NCBI GenBank assembly: GCA_027382625.1
Contig: JAJKFJ010022624.1
Span: forward strand, 62,001-126,000
DNA from: Tetmemena sp. SeJ-2015
Taxonomy: Eukaryota > Ciliophora > Spirotrichea > Sporadotrichida > Oxytrichidae
DNA length: 64,000 nucleotides
Direction of reading: 5' to 3'
Shown here piece by piece: positions 16,440-26,931 of the stretch (the first letter of the stretch is position 1; every line of letters begins with the position of its first letter). The position numbers and the translations under genes were made by a program. A model generated the notes under the pieces. The model worked only from the letters and a program-made list of their open reading frames with translations, was not told where the DNA came from and did not search any database.

Positions 16440-18170
16440 ATGTATTAGAACTATTCCCAGCCATCTGCGCCCTCCACAGGAAATCTATCTTACAAAATCC
16501 AACTCTTCATCAGCTGCAGAAAGCTCAAGGACATGGATGTAGTGGGCCTCACAGATCCAGTCTGCATCCTTCATGCCAGAGATAACGAGCAGGCTCCATG
16601 GAGAAAGGTAGACTAGACAGAGACCATGAAGGATAACCTAAACCCAGATTTTGAGAAAAGCTTTACACTTGAGTACTAAACTTATAATGTCCACTGAAGT
16701 CAATTAGAAGATTGCATTAGATTTACTTTGAGAAACATCAATATCTGAAGTTCGAAGTTTGTGATGGTTTGAACTCTGATAAGGAGCTAGATGTACTTGG
16801 ATCGGCAGAGACAACAGTAGGAAATATCGTGGGAGCCAGAAACTAAACTTTTGTGGGAGACTTGAAGAAACCTGGTCATGCCAAATCTCATGGAACGATT
16901 ATCGTCAGAGCAGATTCAGTTTAAGAATCTAATTGGGATGTATCGCTCAAGATCTCAGGAAGGAATCTCCCCACCTCAGCTGGATGCCTTTGTGGAGTAG
17001 ATAGCTTCTTCTTTGAAATCCATAGAGGCTCACTCTAGGACCCTCTTCTGTTCTTGAAGGTGTACGATAGCGACCCTATCTAAGGCACAGTCAATCCAGG
17101 ATTCCCTGGACTTAAAATGAAAGGCTAGTAGCTCTGCAACTCAGAGAGAGACTTACCACTGTAGGTCAAGTTCTTCAACAGATAAAATATGGAAAACAGG
17201 CTTGTAGGTGTTGCTATTATTACTTTGAACGAGATCTAAGATAGAAGAGAGTTTGAGCTGAGAAACCCCACCACTAATCAACACGGCGGGCACCTTGTCA
17301 TTAATGAATGTTCTATCGTGGAGAAATCTTCTTTCGTAGATTACTTGAGAAGTGGATGGTAGATAAGTTTAGGTGTGGCAGTTGATTTCACCGGCTCTAA
17401 CGGGGACTACACTAGACCAGATTCTTTGCACTTTTTAGGGGCCTTCAACTAATATGAGCAAGCTATTGGCTCAGTGGGCTCTATTTTGGAAGCTTACGAT
17501 TATGATAAATCCTTCCCAGTCTATGGATTCGGAGGAATCCCAAGATTTGCTGGCCAGACAAATGTGAACCATTGCTTCCCATTGAATGGCAACCCTGTTC
17601 AGCCAGAGGTTCTTGGAACTTCAGGAATTCTTTCTCTTTATCGCCAGAACCTACCTGGTATTTAGTTGAGTGGCCCAACCTATTTCGCACCTATCCTCAA
17701 GCAGTTTATTGAAATTGCAAAGGCAAGAGCTCAATTCACAGTTTAAATTCACCATTAAGGATTAATAAATAAGCTTTTGTGCTATTAATTTACAACATCT
17801 TGCTGATTATTACAGATGGAGAGATCCACGACATGTAGCAAACTAAGAATCTTTTAGTTGAGGCTTCAAGAATGCCCATCAGCGTCATTATCATAGGAGT
17901 GGGTAATGAGCAGTTCAGGCAGATGATTGTGCTTGATGGAGACGAGGCAGTGTTGAGAGATGCTTACGGCACTCCAGTGGCCAGAGATTCAAATCTCTAT
18001 CTTTCTTTTTATTAGATGTAGTTCAGTTTGTAAAGTTCAAGGAGTACGCTTTGGATCCTTCACGATTGGCCGGGGAAGTGCTGAAGGAGGTTCCTGAGCA
18101 GCTTGTTACTTTCATGACTAACTACGGAATTAAGCCTGCTCCTATTCAGCAGCCAATAAACCCAGTGTGA
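16440..18170 (+). CDS. Copine 3 of 3 (C2A-C2B-vWA), nearly intact
   Basis: Third and most complete copine. Starts MYQNYSQPSAPSTGNLSYKI at 16440. The C2A domain (residues about 15-140) has the calcium-binding-type loop with MDVVGLTDPVC and NLNPDFEKSFTLEYQTYN, an intron (16689-16720), then IYFEKHQYLKFEVCDG. C2B begins near IIVRADSVQESNWDVSLKIS and includes FFFEIHRGSLQDPLLFLKVY. The vWA domain (from about 17330) carries SGWQISLGVAVDFTGSNGDY with the DFTGSN metal-site motif, VYGFGGIPRF, HCFPLNGNPVQPEV, ILLIITDGEIHD, IIVGVG-type IIIGVGNEQF and RDVVQFVKFKEYALDPS. TGA at 18168. Only two IESs are resolved (ATTAAT, AGAT), both at positions shared with another copine. It is the best reference for reading copines 1 and 2. 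Confidence 0.92.
16689..16720 (+). other. GT-AG intron in copine 3 (32 nt)
   Basis: GTCCACTG...CATTAG between YQTYN and IYFEKHQ, at the same protein position as the copine 1 intron. Confidence 0.8.
17761..17783 (+). other. IES, pointer ATTAAT
   Basis: ATTAAT at 17761-17766 and 17784-17789; excision gives HHQGLIYNILLIITDGEIHD. Confidence 0.88.
17985..18013 (+). other. IES, pointer AGAT
   Basis: AGAT at 17985-17988 and 18014-18017; excision gives VARDVVQFVKFKEY. Confidence 0.88.
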
Positions 18171-18413
18171 GTTAAGATTCAGATTCTTATATTAGTCGTC
18201 AAACTATCATATTTCATAATTCTACAGTTTCTAACCAAGCAAACTAGATTTATTATGAGTCAGGAAATAATTTGAATAGAAGGTATAAGAAGTCAAACAT
18301 AATAAAAAGAGACTGGTTAGTTGTCATACATAAATAATTTATTTAGGCTTAAAAGGAAAAATATTTCTTATAATCTTAACTTTATTCTAAATAAACAAAC
18401 CTTACTCTATATT

Positions 18414-20628
18414 ACCCAGCAAAAGAGAATGATAGCTACTGCAATAAGTACAATAGCCACTGCATTATATAAAGCAATAGCAATTATAAATCTCAACTTT
18501 ATATCTCCATCAACCACCTAGGTTTACTCTAAACAAATATACAGTTAGTTTTATGATTACTCCTACGTTTGATTCTTGATGATAGTGTTAGTTTAATTTT
18601 TTCCACCAGTCGATTCGCTCTGTGGATTAAATACAGGCCTCTGAGATAAACCTTTAAAATAAGTTTGAAATCCATTTTAAATAGCTTACAAGGGTTTGCT
18701 GCAAGTACTTTGAGTTCAGTAAGTGATAAATTTAGAGAGATGGATTTACTGAAGCCTGTGAGGTCTGTTACTCTTAGAGGAGTATTCTGATTCTGATTGA
18801 TCTGCTCCATAATCTGACTTTCTTATTGAGTAAAGTCAATTACCAGCTCAGCATAGTCACTCATATCTTGGCCTAGAGCATAATATAAATATTTATTTGA
18901 GAGAGCGTTGTCATCATACATTGTTGACAACAAGAAGAACGAGCATTACTCTTCTTTGGTAATTCTAAACATCATCTACCCCGATATCTGCTATTCTTAA
19001 AACCTAATCATAACCTTTTTCAAATGAATTTAATTAGAAAGCAATAGTAAGGGAAGGAGTTCTGTCTAAAGTAGACTGAACAAAATAAATAGTCTATTTT
19101 GTCTGCAATATTCTGCTGGCTGGAATTAACTCCTTGGAATGAACCACAGAATGAAAAGTTATAATTCGCTTTATTGATTATCAAATTCTGCTGCATTAAA
19201 ATTAAAAAAACTGAGACAATAAATTGAGCATGACTAAAGTTTGAGAGTCCTAGGTTATGTCATTAAATTGGAGTGAGAAATTGAAACTACCTCCCTATGG
19301 AATTTATGACTAGATAAATAAAAGGAGAAGATAGGATTTTAATCTCCACCAGAGCTTGAAGAATAATCCCCAGGAAAACTTGATTTAACTCATAAAATAA
19401 TTATTAAATTATAGAGAAATGATAGTAGGTTATCTGAGATCTCAAATGTCAGAGCAGGCTCAATTGTTTCCTCATTACTTGTAATGTAGAGATGCTAGGC
19501 TATATATTGGCAGGTTCTGTTCTGATCTAAAGCCCAAATTAAAAAATTAAGTTAAAATTTTATTTTTAAGATAAAGTATAAAATTTAAAAATAAAAAATT
19601 TTTTTTAAAAGGGCCTTTGGTTTCTTCTTATAAATTTAAAATTTCTAAGGGCTCTCCTGTCTTTGGATCCGTGTATTGAATGCTGTATATTTAAGTCAAG
19701 AAGATAGGTTATTAAAAAGAGAAATAATTGTCTACTAATTAAAAGGTCTGTGATATGGATCACAGTTCGGATCAGGACTCGTTCCATCTTTGCATTGATC
19801 TGTGTAATATTCTGGAATTTGAGTAGCTAAGTTCAAATTAAAGTTCCCCTCTAGATAGTTCATAGTCATCGAGATGTCGTAAGAATTCAAATCGTCTTAA
19901 GCTCCGTCATAAATTAGCAGATAGCTTTCATAAATATTTAAAGTGCATTCTGTTTAGAAATTCCACAAACTTAGTTGAAGTATAAATTTTTGATCAGATA
20001 AGGGGTTTAATCATAATTTTTACAGTAAAATTTTATTTGATGGGTTTTTCTTGGGAGAATAAGAATTTCCAAAGATAGTAAAGTTAATTTGAATACTCCC
20101 ATTTTGATCTATTAGGCTGTCATCCAAATGACTGACTTCTTCTCCGACTCCTGAACTATCAATTGTTGTATTCATTGCCTCAATTTCTATAGGTTTGGAG
20201 TATGTATCGATATTTGAACCCCACCCATACACACCTTGCAGGGTAAAAAAGCCAGTTAGATTTGAAGTATTATTGATGAGGAGACTTAGTGATCCCATTT
20301 CTTGAGCACTGCTTAGTTCATTGTCAGAAAAGTTTATTAGTAGTACAGAACCTTTTTACTTCGGCAACTGAACCTTAAATTCATAGCTGCCCCAACTGTA
20401 CTAGTCAAATATACAAATTTTGATATATTTTAATCTATAGTTTTGAGAGAGGGCGATAGCTCCAGGGTTACCTAGTTCGCACTGCTGCAGGCTTTAAAGT
20501 TGGGCTAGTGCCGGTAAAAGAAGGAAAATAGCCAATTTAGCAAGTAGTCTTTATTTGTTAGAGGAAACCCTAATAATACGACTACTACGATGCAACACCA
20601 TGGAATTATAATTAAATACTTTCATCAT
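18414..20628 (-). CDS. Membrane protein A: signal peptide, ectodomain and transmembrane segment (scrambled gene, main part)
   Basis: Type I membrane protein of unknown family. Minus-strand ATG at 20628 (MMKVFNYNSM); a hydrophobic signal segment RLLAKLAIFLLLPALAQLQS follows about 26 residues later. The ectodomain is polar, with Asn-linked sites and scattered Cys: blocks LINNTSNLTGFFTLQGVYGW (20280-20200), YESYLLIYDGAQDDLNSYDI (19920), CKDGTSPDPNCDPYHR (19780), DQNRTCQYIAQHLYITSNEE (19500), SMTMNYLEGNFNL and ALGQDMSDYAELVIDFTQQE (18850). Several frame changes mark IESs. Near 18500-18415 a strong transmembrane segment begins KLRFIIAIALYNAVAIVLIA and ends ILFCWV. There the coding sequence stops at an 11-bp pointer (ACCCAGCAAAA on the plus strand, 18414-18424), and its continuation is the inverted segment at 20740-21123. 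Reading straight on gives a different, implausible tail ending at 18293. Confidence 0.75.
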
Positions 20629-20739
20629 TAAAACTCCTCTGCTGTTTTATTCAAAATCAATTCTCAATTCATATTCAACTCTTTCCCATCAATAGCATTA
20701 TAATCATAATAAATTCATAATTTTACAATTTAGAATTAG

Positions 20740-21123
20740 TTTTGCTGGGTGAGGAGGAATCGAATATAGTTAAGGAAAGACGTAGAAGCTGTGAAAGAAA
20801 TCGAAAAACAAGTATAGCTCAAGAGAGAAGAGCTTCATGATTTTGAGAATAAAATATTAGAGAATGAGCAGCTGATTAAGGAAGAAAAGAAGAAATAGAG
20901 ACATGAATATGAAGAGAAGTTAAAAGCAGAGAAGTAAAAGATGAAGAAGTTGTTTGAAGATGGACACGATTACTTGACTAACAAGTCTCAAACTACTGGC
21001 AGTTACTCTTTTGATTTGAATTCTTTAATTAATTTTAAGATTTATTCTACTGGTGGCTCCAACATGAGTTTATTGTTTGGCTCACTCAATAACAAGTCTA
21101 ATTTTCTTAATCAATAAGACTGA
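20740..21123 (+). CDS. Inverted last coding segment (cytoplasmic tail) of membrane protein A
   Basis: Plus-strand block with no start codon that opens with TTTTGCTGGGT (20740-20750). This is exactly the 11 bases at the end of the transmembrane block of membrane protein A on the other strand (18414-18424). Joining through the pointer gives, in frame, ...ILFCWVRRNRIQLRKDVEAV, so the membrane segment is followed by a basic stop-transfer sequence and a 70-residue coiled coil (KEIEKQVQLKREELHDFENK ...). The block runs to TGA at 21121-21123, although the final 40 residues could include a small IES. It lies about 110 bp upstream of the gene's own start and points away from it, a classic inverted macronuclear-destined segment. 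Confidence 0.75.
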
Positions 21124-21264
21124 AGGACGAGAGGTATTTAACTATGAGATTTGTATTTATAGCTATTAATTTCTTTTAAAATTGGCAGATTTAATGCATT
21201 ATATTATATTGATGATTTTTTTTTTTTCAATTTAAAAATTTTGGGTAGGCGGGGAACCTAAATA

Positions 21265-24226
21265 TTTTTAAAATAGAATATAAATATTTAAGTACGATTG
21301 CTATGATGAATTTCTTTTTAACATCGAAGTCTGCTATTATGAAGGACTCTTCACGTATAAATATAAACAAGATGAATAAGGAATAATTATCACTCTTGGT
21401 ACGAGAACGATTGTGATTGTTTAATCCATCTATAACTAATTATCCAATCTCAGTCGAGTTATCATCACCCCATATTCGGTTTGTTACTTCAGGCACCAAG
21501 TCAAAATAGTCGGGATCTTTATTATAGCTCTCAATTTGTAGGATTAAAAATAGAAAACTTCTTAAATAAAGAGTCTGATATTTAGATGAGACCATGCGGC
21601 GAATGTAATTTAGGCATATTCAATTTAAAATTTTAAAATTCATATCTCTTCATTTCATTATTATTGTATAAGAAAAATAGAAAAATGTGATATTCTTAAG
21701 AAGTTATAAATTGAAATAAGATGAGATAATTATAAAAGAAGCCAGATTTTGTTGAAGAAATTTTGAGCAACTTAAAATAAATTACATTTAAAGTAGAGGG
21801 TGAAAAATTATATACAGAGCAATAAATAAGTAGACTTCTGTTGTTCTTTTAAACTCTGAGGATCACATTTAAATAATAGTTTTAGTAGATTTAAAAAGAT
21901 TTAAGAATTAATCTGTAGCATAGATGCTCACGAGAGTCAAATCAACTATGAGATAATTAAATATTTGAAGAGATTTTCAGGTTTGGGAGATTAATAATTT
22001 GTAGTTTATGTTTCGCCGTTGTCAGAGAATTAAATTATTTATTGCTTTTGCTGACTAAAATCCAATAAATAAATTAAAAGCCATTAAAGTGGCTATTTAA
22101 ATTCGTATAATTTACTAGTTCCGCATAGTCAGCGAGGTCTTAATGCATTAAAATAAAGAAAGCACAACACTATCGTGATCATAAATGAGTAGGAAAGTAG
22201 AACACCATCGATTTTAGGCAAATTCTTTTATAAATTTTATTTTATCCACAAAAGCATATCTTGACAATCAAATAAGTATTTAATTTAATCTCTGGAATGG
22301 AAAATCCCTTTATCAAATATGTGCCTTAGCAAAATAGCTATCAAATGTAAGGGGATCTGAATTATTGTCTTCACTAGGATTTGTATTATCGGTGCAATTT
22401 GAGCTATAGTTAAGGCACACTCTTACTTTGTAGTCTTTATTTATCAATATTACACCAAGTTACATTTTAATTATAAATTAAATATAATTTTTCAATATAA
22501 GAAAATATTCAATAATTTAAATTAATAATCTTTTGAAGATTTAAAAAATCTTCTTTTTTTTAAATTAATTAAAAAAAATGTTTATTTTTTTTGTTTTTAA
22601 TTTAAATTTTTTTTTAAAAATTATTTAAATCTTGATTTAAATTTTGAGAAAATTTTTACTTTTTTTTTTAAAAAATTTTTAAAATTTGCGCTTTAAATTT
22701 TATTTGAATGCGTTGTTTAATTAAAGATTAATATTAACTACAATAAAATAAATTATTAAATACATGACTAGTTGCAGCTCTGGCTAAGTGATGTCGTTCC
22801 CTGCCAATGTAAACTGTTACTCACTATTTTCATTGGAAGATTTCAAGATCTCCAAATTATCCACTCTAAAAGAATCTAGTGAAAAATTAAATTAAAAAAG
22901 GAATGTAATTGTTGCTTATTCTCATTTCTATAACTGGCGAAAGCGACTCATTGTTTTATTATAATTTGTAGTTCTAACTTAAAAAATGGCAAGTTTTGTT
23001 TTCATCATTTACCCAGAAGGGAGATTCAGCTAAATTTATCGATTGAAAATTCTCTATTAGATCAATTTGGTTTTAAACTTATTAACCAAGAACATTATCA
23101 TACAGAGGTGATGTAATTCCATTACCCAAGCTCGTGAAAGTGGCTTGAGTTACTATGATTTTAATAATTTCGTCGTTATCCTCCAAATCTTAAATAGAAA
23201 TATTAAGTTTCTTAGATCTATAATAAACTCATCCTCAGACACTACCTATCCCTATTTATAGCTAAATAAATTGAATACAATTTATACTTGCTTATTATGT
23301 TTAATTAAGCTTGAGGCTAAAGCAGCCACGTTTATATTGAATATGCCATCAGAGTTGTCCAGAAAATTCCTAACCAGGTCATCCCACAAAGGATCTTAAA
23401 TGCTGTCAAAAGCAGCCACCAAACTATTTAAATTCTAATTTTAAAACTCTCATCGTCATTGTCAATAATTTAGAGTTCAAGCTACTCTTATTTGTTGGAC
23501 TTAATCTTGTGCAATCATAATTTTCAGTGATTTTAAAATAGAAATGAGATATAGTCCTATTCTAGTTTAACTATACCTCATCCTCATTCGATTCTTCTTG
23601 ACTTGCTATATTTATTTATATTAGAATTAATCTGTAAATATTTTTTATAATTTTATTTTTTATTTTAAAATGCTATAAAAATGTAATTTAAATTTAAAGC
23701 CTCAAATACTTCTTATCTTACATTCAAGTAAAATATTTTGATTTGAGGCTTTTAATAAAGAATAACTGATTTTATTATGTTTATAGTATATTTGGTGAGG
23801 TTTGCTAATCTAATAAATTAGCGTTGCTAATAATTCTAGTGGGCTTATCTTTGTCTCCTAAATCAACTTCTAGTGAAATTTGCAATTGTGAGTCATGAGT
23901 TGAGTTAATTAGGATTGATAATGAATAGGGTAGGCTAGCCTGGTCTTACTCGTTGTTTGACAAATTTATTATTAAACAAAAAGCTAAATTCATTCTTATT
24001 TATAAAGTCTAAAAGAGTTTATTAGAGAATCATAATATTCAGGAATTTAAAGAGTGATGTCAAAAGTCCCCCAAGAAAGAAAATAAATAGAAAATTAGTC
24101 TGTGGATAATAAAATTGACCCGAACTATCCTTATGTGCACTCCAGACATAATCCAAGATAGAGTTAGGCCAGGACTAGGAGCAATTTTAAAATGGTCCTC
24201 GAGGATTGTGGTTAATAGTTTTGCAT
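21265..24226 (-). CDS. Membrane protein B: signal peptide and ectodomain (paralogue of A, probably scrambled)
   Basis: Paralogue of membrane protein A. The ATG at 24226 gives MQNYQPQSSRTILKLLLVLA with a signal-peptide core ending LYLGLCLEC, then QFGSILLSTDQFSIYFLSWG. Ectodomain blocks: EDEVQLNQNRTISHFYFKIT (23560), FDSIQDPLWDDLVRNFLDNS (23400), VCLNYSSNCTDNTNPSEDNN (22420), FLLIYDHDSVVLSLF (22180), DLADYAELVNYTNLN (22130; compare DMSDYAELVIDF in A) and DPDYFDLVPEVTNRIWGDDN (21500). Near 21300 the sequence DFDVKKKFIIAIVL matches the start of the transmembrane segment of A (GDIKLRFIIAIAL) and then leaves the coding pattern. The tail is most likely the inverted block at 24496-25002. The gene is heavily interrupted and about 22450-22760 is pure AT-rich filler. 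Most IES junctions are unresolved. Confidence 0.6.
21721..22054 (+). CDS. Plus-strand coding fragment nested inside membrane protein B
   Basis: Two plus-strand open pieces inside the opposite-strand gene: MRQLQKKPDFVEEILSNLKQ... (21721-21900) and, in another frame after a short AT-rich break, SIDAHESQINYEIIKYLKRF... (21918-22054, TGA). Composition is that of coding sequence (TAA/TAG as Gln, charged helices). No counterpart exists in membrane protein A, so this is either a small independent gene or a coding segment of an unrelated scrambled gene. No family recognised. Confidence 0.4.
22455..22760. repeat. AT-only low-complexity stretch
   Basis: Almost pure A/T with long T and A runs (for example around 22545-22680). 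No coding signal. Probably part of an IES within membrane protein B; run lengths here may be unreliable. Confidence 0.6.
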
Positions 24227-24495
24227 ATTTATTTTAGATTTTGGATTTCCATAGAGAGCAATATATCGTAAGTAAGTAGGAGTGAGATTATATATTTATC
24301 CTATAATAATATTATAGTAGTATGATTTTATTAAATATTGATGAATAAAAGTCAATAAAAAAAAAAATTAAATTGTGATTTAAAAACATGCACAGAATTT
24401 TAAAATTTGACAATATTCCAATAAGCTTTTCAAAAATCTAGTAGTGTATTTATGCGAAAATCAATTCTTTTTTAATTTATTTAAATGTCTATAAA

Positions 24496-25002
24496 TATTT
24501 TAAAAAAGAATAGAAGCATTCTAATCCTATTAGAAAAGGAAAGAAAAAGTCAAGAGAAAGAGCTAGAAATTAAAAGGCTTGAACACGAAAGTATTGCCAT
24601 ATCATTATTCTATTTCGGCATGCATAATTTCCTTTTTAAATTAAAATTAATCCTAATGCATTTCTATTTATATAGGGTGAGAAAAATTAAAATTTAATGA
24701 TCTTATTATCTTTAGAAGCATTAAGATGATCTATTGTGTATACTTATTTAATGAGATGATTTCTCTTTTATCATTTAGCAATTAATTGCTTGTCTAACAA
24801 TATTTAAAAAAGTGTGGAAGATATGGAAGAGTAAATAAAATAAGAAAAAGAAGCGAACAGATAAAGTCAAATGCTTTAGCTCTAGCAAGAAAAACATAGG
24901 ATGGCCACACTTTTCAATTCTACATATCAGAAAATGACATAAAATCTAGATTCTTCAAACGAGTCTTTGAATTATAAATTAATGCTTATTTTAACTAAAT
25001 GA
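24496..25002 (+). CDS. Inverted cytoplasmic-tail segment, probably of membrane protein B
   Basis: Plus-strand blocks LKKNRSILILLEKERKSQEK (24500-24610) and, after an AT-rich break, EKEANRQSQMLQLQQEKHRM... to TGA at 25000-25002. The composition and order (basic stretch, coiled coil, then F-x(5-7)-Y/T-rich end) match the tail of membrane protein A (20740-21123), and the position is the same: head-to-head upstream of the start of its paralogue. An 11-bp AT-rich repeat, TATTTTAAAAA, occurs at 24496-24506 and inverted at 21265-21275, and joining through it keeps the frame. The resulting membrane segment is about 14 residues shorter than in A, so a small extra segment may be missing and the pointer is tentative. 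Confidence 0.5.
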
Positions 25003-25202
25003 ATTAAACCTCAAAAGATTTTAAAGTCTATAAGAAAGTCAGATTTTATGAACAATAATGAGTTTAATTAAGCTTTCTTCTTCTAATTATTTTATCTATG
25101 GAAATAAAAGTAATGCCATCTGGAAAACTAAGAAATAATCATGAATCAAACTTGAATTCTTGAAATAAAAACTGTTGAAATATCCAAGGGTTGTAAAATC
25201 TC

Positions 25203-26794
25203 TCAAACAAACTAGAACTCTCTCAACTCAATCTTGTAAAGCTACTTGCTATAGTCCTCTAGATTAAGATCCAAGGTCACTTTGGAGTTCAATCCTACAA
25301 AAATCCCAAACCGAAAGTAGTTGTTCTAAGTGCCTCTAAGCCTAGCCAGGAACTTCTCAAAGTGAATTTATCTCAAAAGTTCAAATTTGGTGGTCTGTTC
25401 TTGTTTCAGAGATCTAAGAAGTCTTCAAAGGTTTTGCAAATATCTGGCAGAGTTTGTCTAGGCTTTAGCAAAAATTGTTTCAAAAAGTGTTGATAATGAT
25501 ATATACATGAAATTTAATTATACAAACTGTTGAAACTTAATCATCAAGCCTCCTTTCAAAAGCTCAGTATCAGACGGAACTGTAGAGCTCTAAAACTCAG
25601 TCATAATTGATTGCTGCTCTGACAAAAAAGAGGAGCTCTTATCAAGACAAATTTTAAAAGCTGGATGAGCCTTTTGTGTCTTCACTCTAGAAGGCTGCTC
25701 CTAGCTTGTATTCATAACTCTTAAAGTTCGCAAAGAATTTCCTCAAATATCGATTTGACTGAAATCAAGGTCTACTCTTGGCCAAGGATTTCTTTTAGTT
25801 GCTCAAACTGATTCAAAGCGTCAAAGTTTTGCTAAGAGTTGAAAAGAGGTACTGCTGTTTGAGAAAAGTTCTGATTGGAAGGGAATCTGCTCGATCTTAA
25901 GTAACTTAGCTATGAAATGTTCTCAGAGCCAGTCAAGGGCTCTAAGATATCAGGCTGGGATTATTTGTTGAGCGTAGTCTGCCTAGAACCGCAAATCTGT
26001 GAATGAGGCAAAGATGAGGGAAGTTACCAATAAGTAATAATTGTTAAGTTTCTAGTTATCTTAGGGGTCGGAAGTTTGATGGGGATGAAATCTTTTAGGT
26101 GACTCATTATTGAGGGTTTAGCTTTGAACAAGACTTGCAACTTCTTTTGGCACTCTTGAAGTCTCATTCACTTTGGAAGTTGGTTTTGAGTTCTTGCGCG
26201 GAGTGTTTCTTTTCGGCTGATAGGCTTTTCTGGTTGAAGTTTATCTGCCTTCTTTGAAGTTGAAGCCTATAAATTACATTTTAAATTAAAACCTTAAAGA
26301 TGTAGAATTGCTTATTACTTTTCTCGGAGTGTTACTTCTCCTTATTGGTGTTTGGAGCTTAGATGTTTATCTTGCCTCAACCTTTTCCTCCTCCTCAGAC
26401 GAGTAAGAAAACTGAAGTCAAGATCTCTCTAAAAACCTGATCTTTGACCCTCAAAGTTTAGCCTAAATCTATTTAAGAGTATATTTTCTTACTATCTGGT
26501 TTGGAGCGGGCAAGTTACTGGGAGCTTGAGAAATCAGACCCTCAGTAAGTTTTGTTGAAACCTTGAAGAGGAACTTGTTGAGGTTTGGGATTTTGAGTTT
26601 GCTTGTTGCTGATGGAAGGACTCTGTGGTGGGTATTTAGAGCTTCTCAAATTTATTTCTAAAAATATTTAGCCTCTAGAAATAATTACTAGGCTTGGAGA
26701 TAGGCTTTGACTTCTAAGAGGTGGGGTTCTAGGCTTGCTTGAGTTAAGACCTAGTAAGAGTTACAGAGTTTAGTTGTTTTTGGTTCTTGACCAT
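25203..26794 (-). CDS. Unknown Ser/Gln-rich protein, interrupted
   Basis: Minus-strand gene from ATG 26794 (MVKNQKQLNSVTLTRSQLKQ) to TGA at 25203-25205. The N-terminal half is low-complexity and basic (QTSTSSSSRFQQN; KRNTPRKNSKPTSKVNETSR near 26200). The middle reads LEPLTGSENISQLSYLRSSR and FDALNQFEQLKEILGQEQTL. The C-terminal part has a more folded look: KAHPAFKICLDKSSSFLSEQ, TELLKGGLMIKFQQFV, and finally FEKFLARLRGTQNNYFRFGI with VGLNSKVTLDLNLEDYSKQL near 25260-25330. Frame changes at about 25700, 25500, 25440 and 26440 mark IESs or introns. No family recognised. It ends about 200 bp beyond the probable tail segment of membrane protein B. Confidence 0.55.
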
Positions 26795-26931
26795 AGGAGA
26801 GATGTAGCTGGAAAGTTTGTTAAACGCAAATATACTTTATTAAAATTCTCTACGATAAATTAACATGATAGGAATCTTGAAAAGAGATAAAGAGTATTTT
26901 TTAATTAATTTGACCTCTTCAAGAGTCTCAA

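Noticed and set aside
18293..18413. Colinear C-terminus of membrane protein A running to TGA at 18293
   Set aside because: The frame is open but the text after the membrane segment is AT-driven; the 11-bp pointer to the inverted coiled-coil segment is a better explanation.
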